64,000 nt of DNA from JAFDZW01 sp035632315 (GTDB lineage Bacteria > Bacteroidota > Ignavibacteria > Palsa-1295): positions 1 to 64,000 of the forward strand of contig DASQGZ010000022.1 in the NCBI GenBank assembly GCA_035632315.1. Direction: 5' to 3'. Within the stretch, counting starts at the first letter, position 1. Each line of letters opens with the position of its first letter. Under the pieces are notes generated by a model. It searched no databases. It saw only the letters and a program-made list of their open reading frames with translations, and was not told where the DNA came from. The position numbers and the translations under genes are program-made. Below, one piece after another: positions 34,224 to 43,208 of the stretch.

Positions 34224-35285
34224 TTATTTCAAGAGGTCGACAGTGGTGATATCTTTACTACTGCGATGGGTCTTAAAAAAGTTCTCCGGTTTCTTTTTTG
34301 CCTGAAGCATGAAATCCCACGAACGCTCGTCGCGTATCTCGCGATGCACGAGCATCCCGGTCGCATCTTCGACAAGAACGCTCTCGGTTACGTTGGTCGT
34401 CATGTTCGAGAGTGTCGCCTTGGCTGCGGGATCTTCGACGCCGTCTTTGGTCGGGGTGACAACAGTGCGCGTTGTAAAACTTGCGAGCACTTTGCCGCCT
34501 CGTTCGGAAAAACCGTCCATCCTTGTTGTTGCTGCCAAGTGCATCGGCAGTGAAATCTGTTGCCAAACAGGTATATTAATTTCGCGGCTGACAGAGATCG
34601 TCGTATCTTTTGCAAGCGGTTTTTCCGGGAAACGAACCATCGTGCGGCCGAGATACTCGGCGATCGTCGCTTCGACCGATTGCTTGATCTTGTCTCTATT
34701 TGTCGGGGTGTTGACAGAATCCGGGAAGGTCTTCATATATTTATTGATGATCGACGCTGTATTGAAGATCTCCTGAACATCCCCGTACTTATTGATCGAA
34801 AATCCGAATGATTCTGAAGTAAGCAGTGTGAAATTCGCAAAACGAGGATCGTTCTTTGTCTTCGGATCATTTGTTGAAAACTTGATATGCGCTGTGTCTT
34901 TATCGAGCTTCATGGTCACAGAATCGAACGCGAGCGAGAACTCCACGCTCGAATCGGGTTTTGTCTGCTTCACTGTCTGTGTCAGATAATACGTATTGAT
35001 GCTTGTTGCTAATTCTTTGGGGGGAAACTGGTGGTATAGCGAATCCTCTGTCTGTGCTCCGGCAGTAGAGTTGAGCGTGATCTTATAACGATATGTCTCT
35101 CCCGGTTTCGGGCGAAAGTAAATAAAATGATTGGCGTCGGTGATATTCACCGGAGTTGCTTTTTCAGTGGTGTCATAGACAGCGCTCCCGCCCGGGGCAT
35201 CCGTGCCTTTCTTTGCGCAGCCTGTGAAAGAGAGACTAATCGAGGAAAAGAGAATAAGAAAAGTTCGCAGCACTGGTGGTTGCAT
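34224..35285 (-). CDS. DUF6263-like lipoprotein
   Basis: A 353-residue lipoprotein with lipobox LSFTGC. The mature part begins with a beta-rich domain (FRPKPGETYRYKITLNST) and contains FGFSINKYGDVQEIFN and the alternating beta pattern of the DUF6263 family, in which a glycine-tyrosine motif near the N-terminus (GETYRY here) precedes a long beta sheet. Function is unknown. A related secreted protein lies directly upstream at 35424-36461, and the GAF-GGDEF gene starts 36 bases downstream. Confidence 0.6.
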   Translation of the reverse strand: MQPPVLRTFLILFSSISLSFTGCAKKGTDAPGGSAVYDTTEKATPVNITDANHFIYFRPKPGETYRYKITLNSTAGAQTEDSLYHQFPPKELATSINTYYLTQTVKQTKPDSSVEFSLAFDSVTMKLDKDTAHIKFSTNDPKTKNDPRFANFTLLTSESFGFSINKYGDVQEIFNTASIINKYMKTFPDSVNTPTNRDKIKQSVEATIAEYLGRTMVRFPEKPLAKDTTISVSREINIPVWQQISLPMHLAATTRMDGFSERGGKVLASFTTRTVVTPTKDGVEDPAAKATLSNMTTNVTESVLVEDATGMLVHREIRDERSWDFMLQAKKKPENFFKTHRSSKDITTVDLLK

Positions 35286-35330
35286 TAATAATGATTGTAA
35301 ATGGTTCTATCGCTCGTATATACTAATATG

Positions 35331-35338
35331 CAAAGATA
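35331..35338 (-). promoter_or_regulatory. Candidate -7 element for the 34224-35285 lipoprotein gene
   Basis: On the minus strand TATCTTTG followed by C fits TAnnTTTG, about 45 bases before the ATG at 35285. No well-spaced -33 TTTG is obvious. Confidence 0.4.
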
Positions 35339-35423
35339 CGGCAGAATTGGGCATAGCGACACAGGAGTCAAGATTTCTTGCTGTATTACCAACTGATCGC
35401 GACAGGTAGCTTGCAGCCACTTA

Positions 35424-36461
35424 TTATTTCTTCGGCGGCGCCAGGATCGGTTCAATTTGCGGCTCGTTCTGTGAAGGCTTAGAAGTATTCTTGCCTTCTT
35501 TTTGTGGAATTGATTTAATAGAATCGGGCAGCTCTCTGATCTTCAGATCGATCCCGCGCAGCACTTTATTCTCGGTTCGTGTCAGCGAACAGGTTCGGTA
35601 GATCGAGTTATGAATAATGTCGGTTTCAAGATTGAGATCCATTTCCGCCGAGTCGGTCTCGGATTGCTTCGTAATAATGCCGTTCGCGAGATCGATGGTA
35701 CCGCTCGAGCTGCCGGTGAAATTTTTAAGGTTGATCGGGAATGAAATGCCTTCAAGGTAATCGAGATTGTCCGGCGGATTCGTAAATATTGCAGAATAAG
35801 ATATATGGTCGCCTGTGTTGTGTGCTGTCATATTTTTCGTAACATGGATTTCCGTCAATGTGTACGGCAGAGATGTTTTACCGCCGGCAGCAATCGCGGC
35901 GATCGCGCCGTTACTTTGTTCGAGCAGCTGACCGATGCGAAGCGAATCGGCAAACGACATCATGGCGTGCATCATGTCGTAGTCGTATGAATGCGAGATC
36001 GTGGCAGTCTGGAATGCGGAAAGATTATCGAAATTTTTGACGAGCCCGTTCGCATCGAGTGTGTACTTGAGTGATTGCCCGAGATACTGCGCGCGCGGCA
36101 ATGCCCGTGGGTCGTGCAAACGGTTAGCGAGATCACCTTCTATATTCGAATTAAAACGGAAAAACTCGTTTCGGTCTTCGACTTTTGCAACATAGATCTT
36201 CGTCGTAAACGAATCAAGCGTCGACGAGATGTCCGCACTTCCGTCCGGATTTACTTTTTGGACGATCTCGGTGAAATTATAGGTGCAAAAGCGATAGCTC
36301 GGTTCGGTCAGAGCATTATCGACCTGCGAGAGCTGCTGGGTGAGTTTGAGCATCTCATGAATTTTGACGTGATAGCTGCTGCCGGCAATATATTTTAATT
36401 GCTGTGCACCGGCGATGTTCGCGGCAGACAGTGCAACTAGTAATAATGTTATTCGTATCAT
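35424..36461 (-). CDS. Secreted DUF6263-like protein
   Basis: About 345 residues from MIRITLLLVA (36461); the longer frame to 36560 lies inside the Nudix gene and lacks a signal sequence. The signal peptide ends at AGAQ. The body parallels the neighbouring lipoprotein: GSSYHVKIHEM at the start, QKVNPDGSADISSTLDSF, then LKYTLDANGLVKNFDN, and a beta-rich end. The C-terminus is Pro/Lys-rich. Its ATG overlaps the TGA of the upstream Nudix gene by four bases (ATGA), so the two are translationally coupled. Confidence 0.65.
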   Translation of the reverse strand: MIRITLLLVALSAANIAGAQQLKYIAGSSYHVKIHEMLKLTQQLSQVDNALTEPSYRFCTYNFTEIVQKVNPDGSADISSTLDSFTTKIYVAKVEDRNEFFRFNSNIEGDLANRLHDPRALPRAQYLGQSLKYTLDANGLVKNFDNLSAFQTATISHSYDYDMMHAMMSFADSLRIGQLLEQSNGAIAAIAAGGKTSLPYTLTEIHVTKNMTAHNTGDHISYSAIFTNPPDNLDYLEGISFPINLKNFTGSSSGTIDLANGIITKQSETDSAEMDLNLETDIIHNSIYRTCSLTRTENKVLRGIDLKIRELPDSIKSIPQKEGKNTSKPSQNEPQIEPILAPPKK

Positions 36462-37027
36462 TTGTTCTGAAAAAATTCTGAACGCCGCTCGGCGAAGATC
36501 GCCAGCGCGGCAAGAGTCATACCGTCCCAGAGTTTTCCGTTTGCGATGAGCGTGAGACATTCTTGGTAGCTCAATTCTTCGACAATAAACTCTTCGGTTT
36601 TATCGGGTGAAGCAGCAGAGGGTTTCAAACCTGTCGCAACAAAAACAGAACAGAGTTCGTCTGTCAGTCCGTTCATCGGATTGAACGAGCCGATTGGCGT
36701 AAGAAGCCGACAGTCCGATCCAGTCTCTTCACGCAGCTCGCTGTGGGCAGATGCTTCGATGCCAAGGCCCGACTTAACACCGCCGCCAGGAAATTCAATG
36801 CTCTCGCGCCGATTCAAATACCGATATTGGCGTACCATAACAAAAGCATCTGAATCCGTTATCGGGATCACCATCACCGAGCCCGGTGTATGAGCGTAAT
36901 GATACGCCGCCTCACTGCCATCACCGAGTTCATAGCGGTCGAGCCGGTACTGCCAGTATGGGTTTTCCAATACGACTTCCGAACTCTTTTGGCGAAGTTC
37001 TTTGAGCATGGAATAAATAATAGACAC
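36458..37027 (-). CDS. Nudix hydrolase, ADP-ribose pyrophosphatase type
   Basis: A 189-residue enzyme. The Nudix box is GGGVKSGLGIEASAHSELRE followed by ETG, with the two catalytic glutamates in place; GSFNPMNGLTDELCSVFVA after the box is typical of ADP-ribose/sugar-nucleotide pyrophosphatases. MVRQYRYLNRRESIEFPGG precedes it. It likely hydrolyses ADP-ribose to AMP and ribose-5-phosphate. The start may be 37027 or the internal ATG at 37009. It overlaps the next minus-strand gene by four bases. Confidence 0.85.
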   Translation of the reverse strand: MSIIYSMLKELRQKSSEVVLENPYWQYRLDRYELGDGSEAAYHYAHTPGSVMVIPITDSDAFVMVRQYRYLNRRESIEFPGGGVKSGLGIEASAHSELREETGSDCRLLTPIGSFNPMNGLTDELCSVFVATGLKPSAASPDKTEEFIVEELSYQECLTLIANGKLWDGMTLAALAIFAERRSEFFQNK

Positions 37028-37063
37028 CTCAGAACAGATTTCGGAGGGAAAAATCTTCTTTAA

Positions 37064-37092
37064 AATGTTGAATTTTGAATGTTGAAATATGA
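37064..37092. repeat. TTGAATTTTGAATGTTGAA repeat upstream of a small gene
   Basis: The word TTGAATTTTGAATGTTGAA is close to one arm of the AT-rich palindrome at 31832-31895. A partly complementary stretch (CACAATTCACAATTCCC) follows the small gene at 37374-37390, so the gene at 37115 sits between half-arms. Confidence 0.45.
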
Positions 37093-37114
37093 ATGATCTG
37101 TGTTTACTAATTAT

Positions 37115-37351
37115 ATGACATCACGACCGATCCATCTTAGCGGCAAGCTCGTAAAAAAAGGCGAAGGCTGGAGTATTGCTCTTGATAATGCCGATCCTGC
37201 TTTTGCGGATGCAATGCCGGTTCGTCTTGTCCTTTGGGACGATCGTAGAACAGGCACACGCAGCGAAGTCGAAGAGATCGCACGAACACAGCAGCTTGAT
37301 GTCGAGATCGTTGCCCTGGCACTCAGTGCGGAAGGAAAATTAAAAAAGTAA
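37115..37351 (+). CDS. Small conserved-looking protein of unknown function
   Basis: 78 residues from ATG 37115 (MTSRPIHLSGKLV). It has codon use like its neighbours and a plausible small alpha-beta fold: a beta hairpin start, then AMPVRLVLWDDRRTGTR and a helix-strand end. No family is recognised. It precedes a PIN-domain gene with a 39-base gap containing a 16-T tract. An antitoxin role is possible by position but no DNA-binding motif is visible, so this is weak. Confidence 0.5.
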   Translation: MTSRPIHLSGKLVKKGEGWSIALDNADPAFADAMPVRLVLWDDRRTGTRSEVEEIARTQQLDVEIVALALSAEGKLKK

Positions 37352-37357
37352 AATTAA

Positions 37358-37373
37358 TTTTTTTTTTTTTTTT
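37358..37373. repeat. Homopolymer tract of 16 T
   Basis: Sixteen consecutive Ts lie 6 bases after the stop of the small gene and 17 bases before the TTG start of the PIN-domain gene. It is long enough for slippage, and could also be the T-tail of a terminator, but no hairpin precedes it. Confidence 0.6.
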
Positions 37374-37390
37374 CACAATTCACAATTCCC

Positions 37391-37792
37391 TTGCAGCTTC
37401 TCATCGAAACCGATATTCTTCACGATTATTTAACGCACACGGGAGAGGAGCCTTCTGTTCTGCGTCAGGCGCTTTCGCGAGCTACATGTTATACGACGAT
37501 GCTCAATGCGATGGAAGTGTTTGCACTCTCGCACAGTACAGATGAGCGGGACGCAGTGATGAATATGCTGATGGTCGTGCGGGTGCTCGGGTTTAGCGGG
37601 CGGTATGCCGAGGGATTTGCGGAACTCGGCAAACGATTTCATACTTTATCACAGCGGGAGCTTCTGGTGGCAGGAATGGCATCGGTATCGAAGCTAACTA
37701 TTTTGACCGAACGTTTTTACGATCGCTATGCCATTGCAGGCGGCATCGCAGTCATCCGCAGCCTCGAGGAGGTTCCCGATGAATCTGAATAA
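37391..37792 (+). CDS. PIN-domain protein (VapC-like)
   Basis: A 133-residue protein with the PIN fold pattern: first acid D8 in LLIETDILHDYL, E42 in NAMEVFAL, E90 in SQRELLVAGMA and D111 in ERFYDRYA. PIN proteins are Mg2+-dependent RNases, often the toxin of VapBC pairs. The start is TTG at 37391; no ATG fits at the N-terminus. The third acidic position is weaker than in typical VapC, and no recognised antitoxin is adjacent, so a toxin role is uncertain. The sigma factor gene starts 71 bases downstream. Confidence 0.7.
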   Translation: MQLLIETDILHDYLTHTGEEPSVLRQALSRATCYTTMLNAMEVFALSHSTDERDAVMNMLMVVRVLGFSGRYAEGFAELGKRFHTLSQRELLVAGMASVSKLTILTERFYDRYAIAGGIAVIRSLEEVPDESE

Positions 37793-37863
37793 AATTGGAA
37801 CAAAAAAAAATATTTTCGGGTAGTACGATATAGTGAGCAAACAAGCCTTCGGAATATCTTAGT

Positions 37864-38727
37864 ATGCGCATCTCGAAACAATACACCAATCGCGAAAGCC
37901 AATCGCTGGATATGTACCTCCAGGAGATCGGCAGGATGGACCTGCTGAACTCACAAATGGAGATCGACCTTGCCCGGCGTATCCGCACGAGCGGTCCCGA
38001 TTCTCAGAAAGCGATGGAGATTCTCGTTAAAGCAAATCTTCGTTTCGTTGTTTCCGTCGCAAAGCAATATCAGAACCAGGGACTTTCTCTCGGTGATCTG
38101 ATCAACGAAGGAAATCTCGGACTCATCAAAGCAGCAAAGCGGTTTGACGAAACGCGTGGCTTTAAATTCATTTCGTATGCCGTGTGGTGGATTCGTCAGT
38201 CGATCTTGCAAGCGCTTGCCGAGCAATCACGTATCGTTCGTCTGCCGCTTAACAGAGTCGGTGCATTAAATAAGATCGGCAAAAAATTCTCACAGCTTGA
38301 GCAGGAGTTCGAACGCGAACCAACGGCTGCCGAGCTTGCCGAAAAGCTCGATATGAGCGCGAACGAAGTTTCCGAGACGCTGAAAATTTCCGGTCGCCAC
38401 CTTTCGGTCGATGCGCCGTTCGCACAGGGTGACGATAATCGCTTGCTCGATGTCATTCACGATCCGGGACAGCTCTCACCGGATAACATCCTGATGGGCG
38501 ACTCGCTTCGCATCGAAGTTAAGCGAGCCCTGACGACGCTCTCGGCGCGTGAACGTGAAGTGCTCGAATTATTCTACGGACTTGACGACCAACCGCCGAT
38601 GTCGCTTGAAGAGATCGGTGCCAGATTCAACCTCACCCGCGAACGCGTCCGCCAAATAAAAGAAAAAGCCATCCGCCGCCTCCGCCACGCACACAAAACG
38701 AAACTGCTTAGGAATTTCTTGGGGTAA
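37864..38727 (+). CDS. rpoD: Primary-type sigma-70 factor, short Bacteroidota form
   Basis: A 287-residue sigma factor lacking the long region 1.1 of proteobacterial RpoD, as in Bacteroidota. Region 1.2 is SLDMYLQEIGRMDLL; region 2 is NLRFVVSVAKQYQNQGLSLG through FKFISYAVWWIRQSI; region 3 is EREPTAAELAEKLDMS; region 4.2 is the HTH SLEEIGARFNLTRERVRQIK. This type recognises -33 TTTG and -7 TAnnTTTG, and candidate sites of that kind occur in this window. The gene stands between a PIN-domain gene and a convergent surface-protein gene. Confidence 0.95.
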   Translation: MRISKQYTNRESQSLDMYLQEIGRMDLLNSQMEIDLARRIRTSGPDSQKAMEILVKANLRFVVSVAKQYQNQGLSLGDLINEGNLGLIKAAKRFDETRGFKFISYAVWWIRQSILQALAEQSRIVRLPLNRVGALNKIGKKFSQLEQEFEREPTAAELAEKLDMSANEVSETLKISGRHLSVDAPFAQGDDNRLLDVIHDPGQLSPDNILMGDSLRIEVKRALTTLSAREREVLELFYGLDDQPPMSLEEIGARFNLTRERVRQIKEKAIRRLRHAHKTKLLRNFLG

Positions 38728-38743
38728 GTGAAAACCTCACTTA
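38725..38743 (+). terminator. Small hairpin overlapping the rpoD stop codon
   Basis: TAAGTGA and TCACTTA form a perfect 7-bp stem with a 5-base loop. The TAA stop is the first three bases of the stem, and A-rich sequence follows. It is short, so terminator function is uncertain. Confidence 0.4.
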
Positions 38744-38762
38744 AAATTATCAGGTCGGACAG

Positions 38763-41186
38763 TTATTTCAAAAAGAAAACTTTCCTCGAAAGTTGTTCAT
38801 TGCCGGAGCGGACAATAATAAAATAAACTCCGGGCGCTAAATGCAATGTGTTTGCGTCGAGAATGTAATTAAATTTTCCCCCTTCGCCGAGAACAAGCCC
38901 ATCTGAAGAATAAATGTTTTTTCCGAGCTGATCAAGTACCTCTATCCGGTAAGAAGCATGTTTGTTCGTTGATATAGTAATCTGAGTGTTTGACGTAAAT
39001 GGATTAGGAACAATCGAAAGATCGAACGGCGGCAAATTTGTAACATCGACACTGTTTGTCAACTGTTTTTTTATTCCAATGCCACTCACTGGTACTTTAA
39101 GAATGCTGTCTTGTGTCCATGTTAAGCTGCCTTTATAATGAATTTCAAGAGTTGCTTCGTATTTGAGTGCCTCGATCGGTGCAAAATAAGCAGTGATTGG
39201 AAGGGAGCCCCCTTCTGAAATCCTAATAGGGTATTTATCGGGGAATACTGAAAATGCTGGAGCGCCCTGTCCGATAAAAGAGGCGGAAGTGATATATATG
39301 GTGGAAAGTAATGATTTTTGTTTAAAGTTTAGATTTCTTGTTGCGGGAGGATCACCGATAGAATCTCTTCCAAAACTTAAAGATAAGCTATCAAGAAATG
39401 CTAAATCCTTTTTGTTCGACCCATCGATTATTTCAGCTAACGGTCTCCACCATAAACCTGCATTAGTAGTTCCTGCATAGAGGCTCGCTCCGATAGTCCC
39501 CATGCAATACACAGACTTATCCGATAAGCCTGCGTTTTGAGCCGTCCAACTTATACCCTTGTCAGTTGAAAGAAAGACGCCCATGTTAGTCCCGGCGAAT
39601 AGATCTTCTCCCATGAGCAGGAGACTCCAAACGGTATGATCCGTCAAACCATTATTGACGGATGTCCAGTTAGTACCCTTATCTGTAGAAACAAGCACCC
39701 CGTCACCATCCGTGCCGATAAAGAGCATCGTATCAATAACTGCAATAGAATACACGATCTCGTTTTGAGGACCCTGTGCAACCCAGGTTGTTCCATTGTC
39801 TGTCGATAGAAAAATTCCGTTCACTTCTGTTCCGACAATAATTTCAGATCCGTTCACCTTAAGACATAAAATCGGCGCGCTCGCTAACGAAGTATCCATA
39901 CTGTTCCAGTTCGCACCCTTGTCGTCAGAACGGAACATGCCACCATATTCAGTGCCTGCAAACATAGTATTTCCGCTCACGACCAAGCAACGAACCGAAG
40001 AATCAGTTAACCCATTACTTTCACCTGCCCAGCTCGTACCGTCATCTGTAGAAATGAACACGCCGCTATCAGTTGCAGCGAAGACGGAGAAGCCATTAAC
40101 AATGAGTGAATTTACAATTGTCGTAGTCAGCCCGTTAGTTACAGGTCCCCAACTTCCACCATTGTTTGTTGAGAGAAAGATACCATTGCCGATTGTCCCG
40201 ATAAATTGGTTTGTACCCTCCGAAGCCAGACATATAATGTCAGCCGATGAAATACCTGCGCTTGAAGGGATCCAGGTTTCACCATTGTCGGTCGAACGAG
40301 AGATACCACCGTTAAATGTTCCTGCAAGCAGAGCTGTACCGCTGACGATAACAGAGTAAATATATGTGCTGAACAACCCGGTATTGACAGAAGTCCAATT
40401 CGTACTGTTGTCGCTAGTTCGATATATACCTCCACCTAATGATGCGGCAAAAAAATTAGATCCGTTGCTGCAAAATGAATAAACATTTGAATCAATTAAA
40501 CTTGTTGTATCCCAACTCTTCCCATTGTCTGTCGAACGAAACACACCGTGATGTTGAGTAGCGGCGAAGATATTTGTTCCGCTCACCGCAAGGGCAGCTA
40601 CTTGATTATCTGTCAAACCGGAATCGGTTGCTGCCCACAACGTTCCGTTATTTGTCGAATGAAATACCCCGAAATCACTGGTTCCTGCATAGATATCTAT
40701 TCCGTTGATGACAATAGAATTTGCGTTCCTGTACCCGCCAAAGCTGGTAGGTATACCGATATTAGCTTCGGTCCAATTTATCCCATTGTCCGTTGAACGG
40801 TAAATGCCGAAACCTAATGTTCCTGCAAAAACGGTTGAGCCGTTGGCAGCTAACGATAAAACAAGCATATACGATGCGCCAGTAGGTGTCCAGGTTGCCC
40901 CTTTGTCAGTTGAATGGTACACACCAGACCCCGTTCCTGCGTATAGGTCATGTCCATTTGAAGCAAGGCAATTTACAAGAATGTTCGTCAATCCGGCTGT
41001 CGCCCAGGTCATACCATTATCAGTGCTAAGAAAAATGCCACTATACGTTCCTGCATAGGTATCGGAGCCGCTGACGCAGAAGCTCGTAACAGTGCCGACA
41101 TATGGTCCATTAGCTTGAATCCATTGTGCGTGAAGTGGTTCTGATTCGACAAGCAGAAGAAGAGACAAAAGTAAGATGTATTTCAT
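38763..41186 (-). CDS. Secreted Asp-box repeat protein with T9SS sorting domain
   Basis: An 807-residue secreted protein. The signal peptide is MKYILLLSLLLLVESEPLHA. About 13 modules of 40-43 residues follow, each with an Asp-box such as GIFLSTDNGTTWVAQG or GVYHSTDKGATWTPTG and an internal FAGT-type strand; 13 blades would give two stacked propellers. Then come an ASH-like module (SLSFGRDSIGDPPATRN) and the T9SS sorting domain LSIVPNPFTSNTQITIS. Codons are AT-richer than in asnB or rpoD, suggesting acquisition or fast evolution. The number of modules may vary between strains. Confidence 0.82.
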   Translation of the reverse strand: MKYILLLSLLLLVESEPLHAQWIQANGPYVGTVTSFCVSGSDTYAGTYSGIFLSTDNGMTWATAGLTNILVNCLASNGHDLYAGTGSGVYHSTDKGATWTPTGASYMLVLSLAANGSTVFAGTLGFGIYRSTDNGINWTEANIGIPTSFGGYRNANSIVINGIDIYAGTSDFGVFHSTNNGTLWAATDSGLTDNQVAALAVSGTNIFAATQHHGVFRSTDNGKSWDTTSLIDSNVYSFCSNGSNFFAASLGGGIYRTSDNSTNWTSVNTGLFSTYIYSVIVSGTALLAGTFNGGISRSTDNGETWIPSSAGISSADIICLASEGTNQFIGTIGNGIFLSTNNGGSWGPVTNGLTTTIVNSLIVNGFSVFAATDSGVFISTDDGTSWAGESNGLTDSSVRCLVVSGNTMFAGTEYGGMFRSDDKGANWNSMDTSLASAPILCLKVNGSEIIVGTEVNGIFLSTDNGTTWVAQGPQNEIVYSIAVIDTMLFIGTDGDGVLVSTDKGTNWTSVNNGLTDHTVWSLLLMGEDLFAGTNMGVFLSTDKGISWTAQNAGLSDKSVYCMGTIGASLYAGTTNAGLWWRPLAEIIDGSNKKDLAFLDSLSLSFGRDSIGDPPATRNLNFKQKSLLSTIYITSASFIGQGAPAFSVFPDKYPIRISEGGSLPITAYFAPIEALKYEATLEIHYKGSLTWTQDSILKVPVSGIGIKKQLTNSVDVTNLPPFDLSIVPNPFTSNTQITISTNKHASYRIEVLDQLGKNIYSSDGLVLGEGGKFNYILDANTLHLAPGVYFIIVRSGNEQLSRKVFFLK

Positions 41187-41299
41187 AATTACAATATGGC
41201 GAATTTCAAAATATGACAGAGCCGTAAGAGTAAAAGTTCGTCAAAAACGTGTCCCCGAAACCGCGACGAATCCTTGCCGTACTGTGTTAGCAAACCCTT

Positions 41300-43201
41300 A
41301 TGTGCGGAATAGCCGGTATTTATGAGTACGGATTTCGAGCGAATCCAACGATACGTGAAGACATCCTGACACGGATGTCCGATGCGATGGTGCATCGCGG
41401 TCCTGATGATTCCGGTAATTTCATTTCTCGTGATGGCGTATGTGGTTTGACATTTCGCCGCCTTTCGATTGTCGATCTTTCTCCTGCCGGCCACCAACCG
41501 ATGACGAGTGCCGACGGCAGATTCACGATCACGTTCAACGGAGAAATTTATAATCATCTCGAAGTTCGCGCCGAACTCGAGAAGCTCGGCTATCAATATC
41601 ATTCGCGCTCGGATACCGAGACAATTCTTTATGCGTATAGGGAGTGGGGAGAAGATTGCTTCAAGAAATTTCTTGGGATGTTCGCCGTTGCGATCTGGGA
41701 CGAAGAGAAGAAAGAAGTATTTCTCATTCGCGATCGCATCGGTATCAAGCCGCTCTACTATGCAAATCCGGACGGCAGATTTCTCTGGGCAAGCGAGATA
41801 AAAGTTTTACTTCAGCATCCGGCGGTCGAGAAAACATTAAATGAGTCTGCGATCCCGCATTACCTGACGCTTCTGATGCCGCCGGCTCCCGAGACAATGT
41901 TTCGAGGCATTTACAAACTTGAAGCAGGGCATTCTCTTCGTATTTCGGTTAACGGCGAAGTAACGAAGAAGCGTTGGTGGTCGCTGCTTGATGCCGGCGA
42001 TGTGAATGAATCGCTTACCGAAGCACAAGCGATCGAAGACCTGCGCTTTCAGCTTCGTCGCTCGATCAAAGACAGGATGATGAGTGACGTGCCGTTTGGC
42101 GTGTTTCTTTCCGGCGGAATAGATTCGAGTTTGAATGTCGCGCTGATGAGTGAGTTGATGACACGTCCGGTCGATACATTCACTGTCGGCTTTAAAGATC
42201 TCGAAAAATATAACGAGCTGCATTATGCGCACGAGATCGCAAAGAAATTTGGGACGAATCATCGCGAAATCCTGATCGATGCGAATGATGCTCATGAAGT
42301 GATCTCCGATCTTGCATATCACGAGGACGAACCAAATGGCGATCCTGTCTGCATCCCATTATATTTTGTCTCGAAGCTGACACGCGATAGCGGCACGATC
42401 GTCGTGCAAGTCGGCGAAGGTTCTGATGAAGAGTTCATCGGTTACCCGTGGATGTTGCGCGACCTCAACTTTCGTCGCAAGTTCTGGAAGGAAGGCGTGC
42501 CGGTCGCTGCAAGAAAACTTGCGTATTATGGACTAAAGCCCTTCATCTCACATCCGTTGATGCGTGAGTATGTCAGGCGCTACGCCGATGACGAAGAATT
42601 TTTCTGGGGTGGGGCAGTGGCATTCACTGAAGAGCATAAGAAAAAGCTCATTGCGAATTATGAGAAAGATAAACATTCGACGTTTCGTTTTCCAGCGCAG
42701 TGGCATCGAGAAATGAATGAACGTTATCCGAATGCCGATTATGCACGACGAATGATGTATTTGGAGTTTCAGCAGCGGTTGCCGCAGATGCTCCTGATGC
42801 GTGTCGATAAAGTTTCGATGGCGACGAGCATCGAAGCGCGCGTGCCGTTCCTCGATCACCGCATTGTTGAATATGCGTTCACAATGCCGACAAAGATAAA
42901 GCTCGGTCCGAACAATGAACCAAAACATATCTTAAAAAAAGCAGCTGAAGGAATTTTGCCGAGCGAACATATTTATCGCAAAAAACAAGGTTTTGCTGCG
43001 CCTGTCGCCGAGTGGCTCAAGAATGAATGGAAGCCGCTGTTCGATGAGTATCTCTCAAAGAGCCGCATCGCACGAACGATGCTCGATACGAATTATATTA
43101 AGCAGTTACAAGTCGAACATGAATCGGGTAAACGAAAGAACGGCCCGTTGCTGTGGTCGCTGTTGAATCTGATGTTGTGGGAAGAGCGGTACTTCAATTG
43201 A
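41300..43201 (+). CDS. asnB: Asparagine synthase (glutamine-hydrolysing)
   Basis: Two-domain enzyme making asparagine from aspartate, glutamine and ATP. The N-terminal nucleophile is Cys2 (MCGIAGIYEYG), with the class II glutaminase motifs HRGPDDSG and FNGEIYNH. The synthetase domain has the PP-loop FGVFLSGGIDSS. At 633 residues it has the usual length. In Bacteroidota such AsnB-type genes also occur in surface-polysaccharide clusters, but none is present here, so asparagine synthesis is the simplest reading. It ends 7 bases from the convergent next gene. Confidence 0.93.
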   Translation: MCGIAGIYEYGFRANPTIREDILTRMSDAMVHRGPDDSGNFISRDGVCGLTFRRLSIVDLSPAGHQPMTSADGRFTITFNGEIYNHLEVRAELEKLGYQYHSRSDTETILYAYREWGEDCFKKFLGMFAVAIWDEEKKEVFLIRDRIGIKPLYYANPDGRFLWASEIKVLLQHPAVEKTLNESAIPHYLTLLMPPAPETMFRGIYKLEAGHSLRISVNGEVTKKRWWSLLDAGDVNESLTEAQAIEDLRFQLRRSIKDRMMSDVPFGVFLSGGIDSSLNVALMSELMTRPVDTFTVGFKDLEKYNELHYAHEIAKKFGTNHREILIDANDAHEVISDLAYHEDEPNGDPVCIPLYFVSKLTRDSGTIVVQVGEGSDEEFIGYPWMLRDLNFRRKFWKEGVPVAARKLAYYGLKPFISHPLMREYVRRYADDEEFFWGGAVAFTEEHKKKLIANYEKDKHSTFRFPAQWHREMNERYPNADYARRMMYLEFQQRLPQMLLMRVDKVSMATSIEARVPFLDHRIVEYAFTMPTKIKLGPNNEPKHILKKAAEGILPSEHIYRKKQGFAAPVAEWLKNEWKPLFDEYLSKSRIARTMLDTNYIKQLQVEHESGKRKNGPLLWSLLNLMLWEERYFN

Positions 43202-43208
43202 GACGAGT

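Noticed and set aside
37864..38727. Alternative sigma factor rather than primary
   Set aside because: Regions 1.2, 2, 3 and 4 are complete and match the short primary sigma of Bacteroidota; no specialised family feature.
39400..41100. Tandem DNA repeats in the Asp-box gene
   Set aside because: The units are diverged at the DNA level and are protein modules, not a DNA satellite.
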